Shown: positions 26,274 through 34,896 of the stretch, one piece after another | Layout: each line of letters opens with the position of its first letter | How positions within the stretch are numbered: the stretch's first letter is position 1 | Assembly (NCBI GenBank): GCA_016916535.1 | Contig: CP070278.1 | Span: 182,193-246,192, forward strand | Source of the DNA: Dysgonomonadaceae bacterium zrk40 | GTDB taxonomy: Bacteria; Bacteroidota; Bacteroidia; Bacteroidales; Dysgonomonadaceae | Direction: 5' to 3' | Length of the DNA stretch: 64,000 nucleotides | Made by a program: the position numbers and the translations under genes | The notes under the pieces: generated by a model | Database searches by the model: none | What the model was told of the DNA's origin: nothing | Seen by the model: the letters and a program-made list of their open reading frames with translations, nothing else

Positions 26274-27152
26274 ATGACCTACAAAACCAGGCGGACATTG
26301 ACAGCTTATGCCTTTCTGTCGCCGGCCATCGTCTATTTCCTGATCTACTTCTTCTGGCCGATCGCCATCGAGTTCTGGGCGAGCTTCAGAAGCGGACAGC
26401 CGCTGATCGGCGACTCCGCCTTCGTCGGGCTGAAGAACTATGCCCATATCCTGAACGACAGGCTGGCGATCAAGGCGATCAAGGCGACGCTGATCTACGC
26501 CATCGGCAGCGTGGTCTTCACGCTGGTTCTGGCGCTCGGGCTCTCGGCGCTTCTGGTCGGCCCGGTCAGGGCGCGCAACGGCATAAGGGCAATCCTGTTC
26601 TTCCCCTACATCATCTCCTTCGTGATCTCGGCGCTGATGTGGCGGGCGATCCTCGATCCCTATACCGGCCTTCTCAATGCCGCGCTTGCCAAAGTCGGGC
26701 TTCCGCAGCAATTCTGGCTGGTCGATCCCGATACCGCGATCTGGACGCTGATCGCCGTCTCCGTCTGGAAGGATCTCGGCTATGCGGTGCTGATCTACAT
26801 CGCCGCGATCCAGGGCATTCCCGCCCATCTTTACGAGGCCGCGCGCATGGACGGCGCCAGGCGCCACCATCTGTTCCGCGACATCACCCTGCCGCTGTTG
26901 ATGCCGACCACGCTGTTTCTCGCCGTGGTCATCATGATCACCTCGCTCCAGGAAATGGCGCTGCCTTACCTGATGACCCAGGGCGGTCCGGCAAATGCCA
27001 CGCGGCTCTATTCGCTGCATGTCTACGAGACCGCCTTCCAGGGGCTCAACATCGGTTATGCCTCCGCTCTCTCCTTCGCCATGTTCATGCTGATCCTGTT
27101 GATCACATGGGCCCAGTTCAAACTGCTTCACCGCGACATCAGGCACGTATGA
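26274..27152 (+). CDS. Sugar ABC transporter permease (MalF/UgpA type)
   Basis: 292 residues with six hydrophobic segments. The EAA loop is visible as Y-E-A-A-R-M-D-G-A-R-R (about residues 185-195), where the ATPase docks. I chose the ATG at 26274; the frame is open further upstream inside the binding-protein gene but would run through the hairpin. It is followed by the second permease with a seven-base gap. Confidence 0.9.
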   Translation: MTYKTRRTLTAYAFLSPAIVYFLIYFFWPIAIEFWASFRSGQPLIGDSAFVGLKNYAHILNDRLAIKAIKATLIYAIGSVVFTLVLALGLSALLVGPVRARNGIRAILFFPYIISFVISALMWRAILDPYTGLLNAALAKVGLPQQFWLVDPDTAIWTLIAVSVWKDLGYAVLIYIAAIQGIPAHLYEAARMDGARRHHLFRDITLPLLMPTTLFLAVVIMITSLQEMALPYLMTQGGPANATRLYSLHVYETAFQGLNIGYASALSFAMFMLILLITWAQFKLLHRDIRHV

Positions 27153-27159
27153 GGACGAC

Positions 27160-27993
27160 ATGGCCCGCAAGGACAATCATACAACAGCATCAAAACTGCT
27201 GATCTATCCGCTTCTGGCCTTCTTCGTCCTGATGGCGGTGCTGCCCTTCCTCTACATGGTGTCGCTTTCGCTGCAGAGCGATGCGGAGATGTTTTCCGGT
27301 CAGGTGGTCGTCATTCCCGAAAGCCTGCAATTCTCGAACTATGTGACGATCTGGGAGAAGGCGCCGTTTGCGCGTTTCATGCTCAATTCCCTGATCGTGG
27401 CGGGAACGATCACGCTGCTCCATGTCCTGTTCGATCCGCTGATCGGCTATGTCTTTGCCAAGATGGAGTTTCCGGGAAAGCGGTTGATGTTCGTTTCGCT
27501 GCTGGCCACGCTGATGATCCCGTTCTTCATCCGGCTCATCCCGCTTTACGTGATGACGGCCGAAATGGGCCTCCTCAACACCTATCCGGGCCTGATCCTG
27601 CCCTTTGCCATGAGCGCTTTCGGCATTTTCCTGATGCGCCAGTTCATCATGCCGATCCCGGATGATCTGGTGGCAGCCGCCCGGCTCGACGGGGCGAGCG
27701 AATTCAGGATCTTCATCGATATCATCCTGCCGCAGCTCAAACCCGCGATCGCGACGCTGGCGCTTCTGACCTTCGTCTTCCAGTTCAACGAGTTCATCTG
27801 GCCGCTGGTGGCTGTCTCTTCCGAGAGCATGCGTCCGATCACCACCGGGCTTACCCTTTTCAACCAGGAATTCTTTACCCAATGGAATCTCACAGCCGTG
27901 GGCGGCATGCTTCTGTTCCTGCCCTGCTTCCTGCTCTTCGTCATCATGCAACGCTATTTCGTGCAGAGTGTCATGCTCTCCGGCATGAAGTGA
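27160..27993 (+). CDS. Sugar ABC transporter permease (MalG/UgpE type)
   Basis: 277 residues with six predicted membrane segments. An EAA-type motif reads A-A-A-R-L-D-G-A-S-E-F (about residues 172-182). It pairs with the upstream permease to form the membrane channel of the CUT1 importer. It starts seven bases after that gene and ends ten bases before the sulfatase. Confidence 0.9.
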   Translation: MARKDNHTTASKLLIYPLLAFFVLMAVLPFLYMVSLSLQSDAEMFSGQVVVIPESLQFSNYVTIWEKAPFARFMLNSLIVAGTITLLHVLFDPLIGYVFAKMEFPGKRLMFVSLLATLMIPFFIRLIPLYVMTAEMGLLNTYPGLILPFAMSAFGIFLMRQFIMPIPDDLVAAARLDGASEFRIFIDIILPQLKPAIATLALLTFVFQFNEFIWPLVAVSSESMRPITTGLTLFNQEFFTQWNLTAVGGMLLFLPCFLLFVIMQRYFVQSVMLSGMK

Positions 27994-28003
27994 GGAAGAG
28001 GCC

Positions 28004-29302
28004 ATGACGAAAAAGACGAAATGCCCGAATGTGCTGATCTTCTTCACCGACCAGCAGCGCTGGGACACGGTTGGCGCCCATGGCAACCCTCTGGATCTCA
28101 CCCCCAATTTCGACATGATGGCCGAAAAGGGACGCTTCATCCGCAACTCCTTTACCTGCCAGCCGGTCTGCGGCCCCGCCCGCTCCGCCTTCCAGACGGG
28201 CAAATACCCGACCACGACCGGTTGCTACCGCAATGACATACCGCTGCCCCCCGGCGAAAAGACGCTTGCGCACTATTTCGGCGAGGCCGGCTACGAAACC
28301 GGCTATATCGGCAAATGGCATCTGGCGGAGACCGACCCCGTGCCCCAGAGTCAGCAGGGCGGCTATGACGAATGGCTTGCAGCCAATATCCTGGAGTTCA
28401 CCTCCTGGCCGTATCAAACCGATCTCTTCGATCGCAAAGGCGAGCGCCATCGTCTGCCGGGCTACCGGGTCGATGCGCTGGCCGATGCGGCAATCCGCCA
28501 TATCGACCGGGCGCGCGACAAACCCTTCTTCCTGTTCCTCTCCTTCCTGGAGCCGCACCATCAGAACCAGCACGACAATTACCCGGCGCCGGTTGGCTAC
28601 GCGGAGCGGATCGCGCGGCGGATCACATCCTACCCTTCCGACCTCGACACGCTGGGCGGCACGACGAAGGAGCACTATCACGGCTATATGGGCATGGTCG
28701 CGCGGCTCGACGAGGCCTTCGGCCGGATCATCGATGCGCTGATCTCGCGCGGGGAACTCGACAATACCATCATCCTGTTCACCTCCGATCATGGCTGCCA
28801 TTTCAAGACCCGCAACGCGGAATACAAGCGCTCCTGTCACGAAGCCTCGATCAGGGTGCCAACACTGCTTGCGGGACCCGGGCTCGACGGCAAGGGGGAT
28901 ATCACCCGTGCCGCCTCGCTGATCGACCTGCCGCCGACCTTGCTCGACGCCGCCGGCATTGAGATACCGGCCGCGATGGAGGGGCGGTCGCTCCTGAGGC
29001 CGACCGACCGGCCTGAGGACGAGGTATTCATCCAGATCAGCGAAAGCCAGGTCGGTCGCGCGCTCAGGGCTGGACGATGGAAATACTGTGTCGCCGATCC
29101 AGACGCCGACGGCTGGAGCGACAGCGCCAGCCGGCGCTATGTGGAAACGCACCTCTACGATCTGGAGCGCGACCCGGCCGAACTTGACAATCTGGTCGCC
29201 GCGCCCGACTACGCTGGAGTTCGGGACGAACTGGCAAAACGGCTTGCCGCGCGTATCATCGCGGCCGGCGAAGCGCCCGCGGAGATCGTCCCGGGGAACT
29301 AA
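28004..29302 (+). CDS. Sulfatase (Cys-type, alkaline-phosphatase superfamily)
   Basis: 432 residues. The formylglycine signature C-x-P-x-R is present as C56-G-P-A-R60, followed by S-A-F-Q-T-G. Metal-site residues appear in F-F-T-D-Q-Q and F-T-S-D-H-G. The enzyme removes sulfate esters from an organic substrate. There is no signal peptide, so it should act in the cytoplasm on imported compounds. It needs a formylglycine-generating enzyme, which is not in the window. Its place at the end of a sugar importer operon suggests a sulfated sugar or glycoside; aryl or choline sulfate cannot be excluded. Confidence 0.88.
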   Translation: MTKKTKCPNVLIFFTDQQRWDTVGAHGNPLDLTPNFDMMAEKGRFIRNSFTCQPVCGPARSAFQTGKYPTTTGCYRNDIPLPPGEKTLAHYFGEAGYETGYIGKWHLAETDPVPQSQQGGYDEWLAANILEFTSWPYQTDLFDRKGERHRLPGYRVDALADAAIRHIDRARDKPFFLFLSFLEPHHQNQHDNYPAPVGYAERIARRITSYPSDLDTLGGTTKEHYHGYMGMVARLDEAFGRIIDALISRGELDNTIILFTSDHGCHFKTRNAEYKRSCHEASIRVPTLLAGPGLDGKGDITRAASLIDLPPTLLDAAGIEIPAAMEGRSLLRPTDRPEDEVFIQISESQVGRALRAGRWKYCVADPDADGWSDSASRRYVETHLYDLERDPAELDNLVAAPDYAGVRDELAKRLAARIIAAGEAPAEIVPGN

Positions 29303-29323
29303 CGGGCAGAAAGGGACGGGTGC

Positions 29324-30349
29324 ATGGTAACGCTGAAGGAGATCGCCAAGCGGACCGGGGTCGCGGAATCAACCATCTCGCGCATTCTCAACCGCGATCC
29401 GACCCTTTCGATCTCCGATGAGAAGCGTCGCCGCGTGGTCGAGACGGCCGAAGCGCTGCAATATGTGATGCGACGGTCGCGCAACAGCCGCAAGGAAGAC
29501 GCCTCAGTCGCGCTGCGCCGGCCCGGCGACCTCCGATCGGTGATGATCGTGCACTTTCTTTCCAGTGCTTCCGAACTCTCCCAGCCCTTCTATGTCGGCC
29601 TGCGCCAGGGCATCGAAGCGCGCGCGGAAGCCTATGGCATGGCGACGACAAGGCTCTTTGCCGGCGAATTCGATCCGGCGATGCTTACCCGTGGGCGCAA
29701 TGTCGGCATCATCTCCGTCGGCGATCTTCCCGACGGGCACCTGGAGGCGATCCGCGCGCTCGGCGTTGCGACCGTGCTTGCCCATCCGCAGGAAAGGCCC
29801 GTCGATGTCGACGTCGCCTATGTCGACCTTTGGAGCGCATCCACCCGGCTTTGCGAATGGCTTTTGACGCGCGGCGTCAGGCAACCGGCCCTTGTGGGCG
29901 TCCAGGGCCCGCAGTCGCGGCGGCTGGCGGCGTTCCGTTCGGTGATGTCGGAGGCCGGTCTGTTCGACCCGGATTATGTGACCTATGCAAGAGACTCTTC
30001 CGACGACGGGCAAGACCAGATACGCACCTTGTTTTCTCGGCTTGCGGATACCGGCAAGCCGCTGCCCGACGCCGTGGTGATCTATGCGGACCGCACGGCG
30101 GTCGAGGTCTATCGCGGACTTGAAAAGGCGAAACTTTCGATCCCGCGGGATGTCCAGGTCGTCGCATTCAACGACAGTTCGATTGCCCACATGCTCGCGC
30201 CCAAGCTATCCACCCTGCGGCTGGAAGCCGGCGTGATCGGAGAAACCGCGGTCGACCTGCTGATGGAAAGGCACGGCGGCCGCAAGGCCGTGAAACATGT
30301 GCAGATTCTGCCCACCATCATCGAGCGCGGCAGCACGCGCAAACCATGA
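29324..30349 (+). CDS. LacI-family transcriptional regulator
   Basis: 341 residues. An N-terminal LacI helix-turn-helix (V-T-L-K-E-I-A-K-R-T-G-V-A-E-S-T-I-S-R-I-L-N, split here, about residues 2-23) precedes a periplasmic-binding-protein-like effector domain (about 65-335). It lies 21 bases after the sulfatase and probably represses the importer-sulfatase operon, with the imported sugar as inducer. The palindrome at 23814 is a candidate site. Confidence 0.9.
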   Translation: MVTLKEIAKRTGVAESTISRILNRDPTLSISDEKRRRVVETAEALQYVMRRSRNSRKEDASVALRRPGDLRSVMIVHFLSSASELSQPFYVGLRQGIEARAEAYGMATTRLFAGEFDPAMLTRGRNVGIISVGDLPDGHLEAIRALGVATVLAHPQERPVDVDVAYVDLWSASTRLCEWLLTRGVRQPALVGVQGPQSRRLAAFRSVMSEAGLFDPDYVTYARDSSDDGQDQIRTLFSRLADTGKPLPDAVVIYADRTAVEVYRGLEKAKLSIPRDVQVVAFNDSSIAHMLAPKLSTLRLEAGVIGETAVDLLMERHGGRKAVKHVQILPTIIERGSTRKP

Positions 30350-30582
30350 TTTTTCGGTCCGGCCGGCCTGAAGCTGAGGTTCCGCTGAAGCCTTTGCCGA
30401 AGATCCTGTCCATCCGTCGGATCCACGCCCGGCGGCCGGTTGGAAAGGCGGCGATGCAAACGGCTCATCCGCCTTCCCGAGCGAGAAGGCGATCAGTTCT
30501 GGCCGGCGTCGAGACGCGCGACGCCCGAGAGACCGAGCGCACGCGCAGAGCGCTTCCGCTTTTCCTGGAAACGCCCAAAAGC

Positions 30583-31311
30583 CTACTCGATCGCCAGCGT
30601 CATGTTGACGGTGATCGTGTAGGTGTTCTCGCCAGCGGCGATCGGCGGCGCGCCTTCGGCCTTCGCCATCATCATATCGGACCGGGCGAACATCATCGGC
30701 TGCGGCATGGAACTCTGCTCCGAAATCGACAGCACATTGCCGAGCGAGACGCCGGCGGCCTCGGCAAGCGTCTCAGCCTTGGCAAGGGCCTTCGCGACGG
30801 CCTCGCGCCGCGCCTCGTCCTCGGCCGCGGACGGATCGCTGTTGGTAAGGGCGATGCCGCCGCCCGAATTGACGCCGAGAGCGACCGCCCGGTCGAGCAC
30901 CGCCCCGAGTTTTGCAAGGTCGCGCACCTTCACGTTCAGTCCGTTGCGCACCTCGTAGCCGACGATCTCGCTCTGCGTCGAGCCGTCGGAGGCCTTGACC
31001 TGCTCGTAGCGCGGGCTGACGGAGAAGTTTGCGGTCTGGATATCCCTTTCCGCGATACCGTCCTCCTTCAGGGCTGCGATTACCTTCTGCATGGCGCTCG
31101 CATTGTCGGCCATGGCGGTTGACGTGTCGTCCGCCTGGCTGATGACGGAAAGCGAGACAGTCGCCATGTCCGGCACCAGCGTCGCGTCGCCCTCGGCCGA
31201 GATCGAGATCGTCGCCGGACTTTCCGGGGATTGGGCAAGCGCAGCGCCGCCTGCGAACGGAAGCGCGAGAACAAGCCCGGCGGCTGCGATGCGAACCGGA
31301 AGATTGGCCAT
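30583..31311 (-). CDS. SIMPL-domain (DUF541) periplasmic protein
   Basis: 242 residues. A signal peptide covers residues 1-26 (A-G-G-A-A-L-A). The mature part fits SIMPL/DUF541: I-S-I-S-A-E-G-D-A-T-L-V-P-D-M-A, then N-F-S-V-S-P-R-Y and Y-E-V-R-N-G-L-N-V-K-V. Family members (for example E. coli YggE) are periplasmic, form rings and are linked to oxidative-stress tolerance; the chemistry is unknown. The start at 31311 is preceded by AAGGAGG at eight bases, which rules out the longer frame that opens at 31803. It stands alone. Confidence 0.9.
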   Translation of the reverse strand: MANLPVRIAAAGLVLALPFAGGAALAQSPESPATISISAEGDATLVPDMATVSLSVISQADDTSTAMADNASAMQKVIAALKEDGIAERDIQTANFSVSPRYEQVKASDGSTQSEIVGYEVRNGLNVKVRDLAKLGAVLDRAVALGVNSGGGIALTNSDPSAAEDEARREAVAKALAKAETLAEAAGVSLGNVLSISEQSSMPQPMMFARSDMMMAKAEGAPPIAAGENTYTITVNMTLAIE

Positions 31312-31788
31312 GGGAAATCCCTCCTTGAAAAAAGCCGTGAGCGCAGTCTTGTCCGGCAATTGTGAAGCCAATGCGGCAAAACGGGCGCCAACGCGCCGGA
31401 TAGCAGACTGCCTCGGTCCGCCTTGCGTAGCAGCAAGGATTGCCTGCGGCAACGGACAACCTGTTTCGAAGGCGGTCGATGGCCACCGCATCGCGCCGCA
31501 GCGTCTTGGGTGGGTAGAGATGCCCTTTTTCAGAGGCTTGAGCTTGACGCCGGCACGTGGCCTTGACGACTGGCGACGACAAGCGGGCGACGCGCGCGCC
31601 GAAGCCTTCTCCCCGGCGCGGAAACGCGCGGCCTTCCTGTTGGCGGAGCGCCCCGTCGGCATGCCTCGGCGGGATCGCAGGCACGACCGCGGCGAGGCTT
31701 GCCGTGGTTTCGAATTTGGGGTAGTCGGAAGAACCGCGCCGGGAGCCATTGCCGGCGCGGCGCCGGACAAACCGTCTGACGTCCGGGC

Positions 31789-31864
31789 GGGCCTGTAGCT
31801 CAATGGTTAGAGCCGGCGGCTCATAACCGCTTGGTTGGGGGTTCGAGTCCCTCCAGGCCCACCA
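31789..31864 (+). tRNA. tRNA-Ile2 (anticodon CAU)
   Basis: 76 bases including an encoded CCA end. All parts fold: acceptor GGGCCTG/CAGGCCC, D stem GCTC/GAGC, anticodon stem GGCGG/CCGCT with loop CTCATAA, and T stem GGGGG/CCCTC around TTCGAGT. With anticodon CAU it could be Met or Ile2. The C4-G69 and C5-G68 pairs and the anticodon arm, which closely resembles E. coli ileX, favour Ile2. Its C34 is converted to lysidine by TilS so that it reads AUA. Confidence 0.85.
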
Positions 31865-32054
31865 CCCTTGAATTTTGACTTTGATTGTCGTCCGACACGG
31901 AAACGCCGACTTTGCGACAAAAGACGGTTTTTCGATTCGCCGCTTGCGGCGATGCCTTGGAGACCTCTTCGCCTTCCAAATCGGGCGCCTACTGATCTCT
32001 CCCCTTACCGATGAATTGAAAAAATAGATGCCACGCAGCGCCGATCAGCCGGTG

Positions 32055-32870
32055 CTAAGCTTCCCGCGCCAACAGACCGGCTTTGTCTGTGTCAATCAGA
32101 CCCCGCAGCAACACATCCGCTTCCGCATCAGCTCTGACGTTTTCCGGATACCCGAAAGAAACGTTCACGATCGGCGTCCTTCCGACTTGTCCGCTCAGGT
32201 GTCGGTGCGTATGCCCAAACAGCCACAAGTCGGGGCTATGCCGCAAAATCCATCCGTCCAGACCGGAAGCGAAACAAGGCGTCAGATCATCGACAGGTCC
32301 AGCCACACATGGACTGGGCGCATGATGGCCGACGATGACGGTACGACCGTCAAAAGGCTCCTGGATTTTTCGCGTCAACCATTCGAGATGGTCCGCATGA
32401 ACTCCGATCGTATCATCCGGGTGCACCATTCTCCCGTCGATCCGGATCCGATCATAATCGGTCATACGATAGCTCGCCTGCCGGATTGCGGCTCCACGAT
32501 CCCCGGTCAGACAGAAATCTGTCCAAAGCGTGCAGCAAAGGAAACGAACACCACCGAGCTCCAGCGCCTCCTTCTGGATAAAGCGCATCCCGGCATCTTC
32601 CACGAATGACTTCAGCCGCTCGTCACCATCGAGTTGCCACTGATAATAGTCGTGGTTGCCTGGCAGGATGAATACCTTTGCCGGATTAATCAGACGTGAC
32701 AGCTGCTCCAGACCCCTTGGCCAGTTCTGCGATGGGTTGTTCGCGAGATCCCCCGCCAAAACAAGAGCGTCAAGCCCATCGAAAATCGACCTAAACGTCG
32801 CAAAAGGATCGCGATAGCTTCGCCACCAGAAGTCCAAGTGCCAATCGGCTGTAACGAGTATTCGCATCAT
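32055..32870 (-). CDS. Calcineurin-like metallophosphoesterase
   Basis: 271 residues. All five metallophosphoesterase motifs are visible: D-x-H in T-A-D-W-H-L-D, G-D in L-A-G-D-L, G-N-H-D in L-P-G-N-H-D-Y-Y, G-H-H in I-V-G-H-H-A-P and G-H-x-H in F-G-H-T-H-R-H. There is no signal peptide, so it is a cytoplasmic phosphoesterase of unknown substrate. It lies downstream of a small unknown frame and a DEDD exonuclease on the same strand, which hints at nucleic-acid metabolism. Confidence 0.88.
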   Translation of the reverse strand: MMRILVTADWHLDFWWRSYRDPFATFRSIFDGLDALVLAGDLANNPSQNWPRGLEQLSRLINPAKVFILPGNHDYYQWQLDGDERLKSFVEDAGMRFIQKEALELGGVRFLCCTLWTDFCLTGDRGAAIRQASYRMTDYDRIRIDGRMVHPDDTIGVHADHLEWLTRKIQEPFDGRTVIVGHHAPSPCVAGPVDDLTPCFASGLDGWILRHSPDLWLFGHTHRHLSGQVGRTPIVNVSFGYPENVRADAEADVLLRGLIDTDKAGLLAREA

Positions 32871-33042
32871 GAGCGCTCTGGTTCGGTATTGCCATTTCGC
32901 GTGGTTGCTGCCTGATTAGCACTCGGACGATCGGATCGCTATCGCGTAACACGCAAACCTGCCAGGCGGGAAGCCGGTCGATTTCTGCATACTGTTGTTC
33001 AGAATGGCTGCCTTCGGCAGACCTTGCGATTTCACCCTGCAA
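32791..33042 (-). CDS. Possible small protein between exonuclease and phosphoesterase
   Basis: An 83-codon frame with a TTG start at 33042, lying 26 bases after the exonuclease stop and overlapping the phosphoesterase start by 80 bases in another frame. The first 55 codons read like a real soluble protein (A-E-I-D-R-L-P-A-W-Q-V-C-V-L-R-D) with normal codon choice. The overlapping tail does not. No ATG start or family is recognised, so it may also be a decayed gene. Confidence 0.3.
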   Translation of the reverse strand: MQGEIARSAEGSHSEQQYAEIDRLPAWQVCVLRDSDPIVRVLIRQQPREMAIPNQSAHDANTRYSRLALGLLVAKLSRSFCDV

Positions 33043-33068
33043 ATTGGCAACCGCCTCGATTCGAGGAA

Positions 33069-33602
33069 TTATCCAGTTTTCTGTTGCTCGCGTACCTGCG
33101 AGGCCTTGAGCCAGCCCGAAGCCAGGCGAGCACTGTCGGCGCCGGCCCGATGGGGCACACGCATGCGCTCGAGCTTTTCGTATAGAAAATCCAGGGCGAG
33201 GCCATCAAAATGAGCGAAGCTCACAGCATCGTAGTCTTCGACAGTGCTTGCTGACGGTGTCCAGCCTGCGGCGACAAGGAGACGGCTCAGCCAGTGGGTT
33301 TCGAGTTTTGGAGCATCGGAAACCAGAATAAAGCCCTCGATTTTGGGCATCAGCTGTTGGGCGACGTCTTCAACGGTCGGGGCGGTCTCCAGATCCGACA
33401 TCGAAATCCCATGCACAGCTTCGCTTTGCCTCGACCAATCCGCACGATTCCAGACCGATGCTGGCCGTATCAGCGACGACCATGTCTGAACCTGGTTGCC
33501 TTCAATCCATGATATGCCGACTTCGATCGGCCAGCTCTCTGCCGATAGAGATGAGGCTTCGAAATCCAGGGCCATGAGTGTTTCTATATTTTTGCCGGTC
33601 AT
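33069..33602 (-). CDS. DEDD-type 3'-5' exonuclease-like protein
   Basis: 177 residues from the ATG at 33602 (starts at 33611 or 33575 are also possible). The first DEDD motif is M-A-L-D-F-E-A-S (D13, E15). V-H-G-I-S lies in the middle, as in DnaQ/RNase T-type enzymes, and H-R-A-G-A-D-S-A-R-L near the C-terminus supplies the last H and D of the DEDDh set. It should trim DNA or RNA from the 3' end. It faces the island junction at 33710 and reads away from it, towards the phosphoesterase. Confidence 0.75.
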   Translation of the reverse strand: MTGKNIETLMALDFEASSLSAESWPIEVGISWIEGNQVQTWSSLIRPASVWNRADWSRQSEAVHGISMSDLETAPTVEDVAQQLMPKIEGFILVSDAPKLETHWLSRLLVAAGWTPSASTVEDYDAVSFAHFDGLALDFLYEKLERMRVPHRAGADSARLASGWLKASQVREQQKTG

Positions 33603-33712
33603 CGAATTCATGTGATCTGTGGCCGTATCTAGTTTTCTGCTGAGCGAGTTCGAGGCTGTTTCCATCATCGAAGGCCAGATCGAGACCATTGCAAATAAAT
33701 GGGATTGCGCGT

Positions 33713-33736
33713 AGCCCGATAGCTCAGTTGGTTAGC
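33713..33736 (+). other. tRNA-like 5' fragment at an island junction
   Basis: The sequence GCCCGATAGCTCAGTTGG (33714-33731), continuing as TTAG, matches the first part of a tRNA gene (acceptor strand and D arm with the A box). The gene is then cut, with no anticodon or T arm. The break coincides with the end of the DUF6615 gene. A truncated tRNA copy at such a border is the usual trace of island integration or deletion. I found no matching 3' half at the other end. Confidence 0.5.
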
Positions 33737-34589
33737 CTCTTATCGCGAACAGGTCCGGCTGCCGCACGTCGATTTTTAAAATTCTGGTTATTCCTCGCCT
33801 TTCAAAATCCTCTGGAATGATCTCTTCGCCAACGGCCTCCGGCGTGCGGGATATCCCTTTTCTCTCGTCCAGCCTGGAGCGCCAATCGTTCAATTGGAAG
33901 ATCGTAGGCAGCCCAATATCGGTCGCGCGACCTTCATAGGACGGGATGATTTCTTCCATATATCGCTCAATTGGAAGGTCTTCCTGCAATCGCTGAAGGT
34001 AGGGGCCCTGCGTCGCCGAGAACTTATGTCTCGCGCACAAAAAATGCCAGGGAACAGTATCGTTTTCGATCTTATTGAGTTTTTTGGGCGCTTTTGATTT
34101 CACAGTTTCAGCGTCCGCAATAAGGCAACCGGTTTCGAATGCTTCGACTTTTTCTTCTGCGATCCCTTTCACCCAGTAGGACCTCTGGGGTTCGGCACAA
34201 TAAAAGCAGTATGCAGGGAAGAGGCTGTTCGCTTTTGCATCTTCGATGAGTAAATCTATCTGCGGCTTGGCGGCTCCTTTGCCCATTTGCTTCAAGTTTC
34301 CAATTCCACCGGCCTTATGAATTCTCTTGGCTTGCACGCGCATCTTCAGCGTGTAGGCTCTTCCGATAATGTGCCACTCCCAGTCGGCCCCGGTGTTTTT
34401 GCTTTCCTGCAATTTTGAAAATGTCAGCAGTGTTACTTTGCGTGGATGGCGCCGCCTGATTTCCAGCAAATTCGTCTCGGTAATCGTCTCTTCTCCATAG
34501 CTGACCTTTACATGGGGCGAATGGGCGAATTCCAAGTTCTTCGAGGTGGAATGGCCAAGTTCCAACAGTGTGTGGAGCAAGGAAATCAT
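33732..34589 (-). CDS. DUF6615-type protein with PD-(D/E)XK nuclease pattern
   Basis: 285 residues. The N-terminal 90 residues carry a PD-(D/E)XK-like arrangement: E33/E34 in Y-G-E-E-T, N-L-L-E-I-R-R-R-H-P, then D69-W-E71 in G-A-D-W-E-W and Q86-A-K88 in V-Q-A-K-R-I. This wording matches what I know of DUF6615. The rest is unrecognised and includes a C-x-x-C (C-F-Y-C) and a later C-A-R-H-K that could bind a metal. It is divergent from the STAND NTPase/nuclease, with a shared 307-base promoter region, so the two may be one system. Nuclease activity is inferred. Confidence 0.6.
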   Translation of the reverse strand: MISLLHTLLELGHSTSKNLEFAHSPHVKVSYGEETITETNLLEIRRRHPRKVTLLTFSKLQESKNTGADWEWHIIGRAYTLKMRVQAKRIHKAGGIGNLKQMGKGAAKPQIDLLIEDAKANSLFPAYCFYCAEPQRSYWVKGIAEEKVEAFETGCLIADAETVKSKAPKKLNKIENDTVPWHFLCARHKFSATQGPYLQRLQEDLPIERYMEEIIPSYEGRATDIGLPTIFQLNDWRSRLDERKGISRTPEAVGEEIIPEDFERRGITRILKIDVRQPDLFAIRG

Positions 34590-34896
34590 GCTGTCTCCCA
34601 GTGTTAGAATCTGAATATTCGGTTGTTATTGTAGACTCTGCAACCAATTTTGTACCATGTTGGCCGTTTCGTCTGCTGCACACACTGACCGCTTTGGACG
34701 CGCCTTCCTGACCCACAAAAACGGGGCCGTTTGCTGTCAGTCAGCTATCAGCGGAAAACCGTGAAGAACAGACATTCAATCGCTGATACCGAAAACACAA
34801 ATCAAGCGCCGCTCTGGAAACCTGCTCCAGGTCCATTCAGGTATAGCCTGAATCCCGTGTTGGCATTAAGTTCTATTTGAACAAGAGAAGAACTGC
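34590..34896. promoter_or_regulatory. Divergent intergenic region of the candidate defence pair
   Basis: A 307-base gap, more AT-rich than its surroundings, between two divergent genes. AGAGAAG lies seven bases before the NTPase start codon. I see no clear promoter palindrome and no RNA structure. Confidence 0.4.

Noticed and set aside
30583..31803. 406-codon version of the SIMPL-domain gene
   Set aside because: The ATG at 31311 has an ideal AAGGAGG and begins a signal peptide; the extra residues are random and run up to the tRNA.
31789..31864. Assignment as elongator tRNA-Met
   Set aside because: The acceptor pairs C4-G69/C5-G68 and the anticodon arm fit Ile2 better; Met remains a minor possibility.
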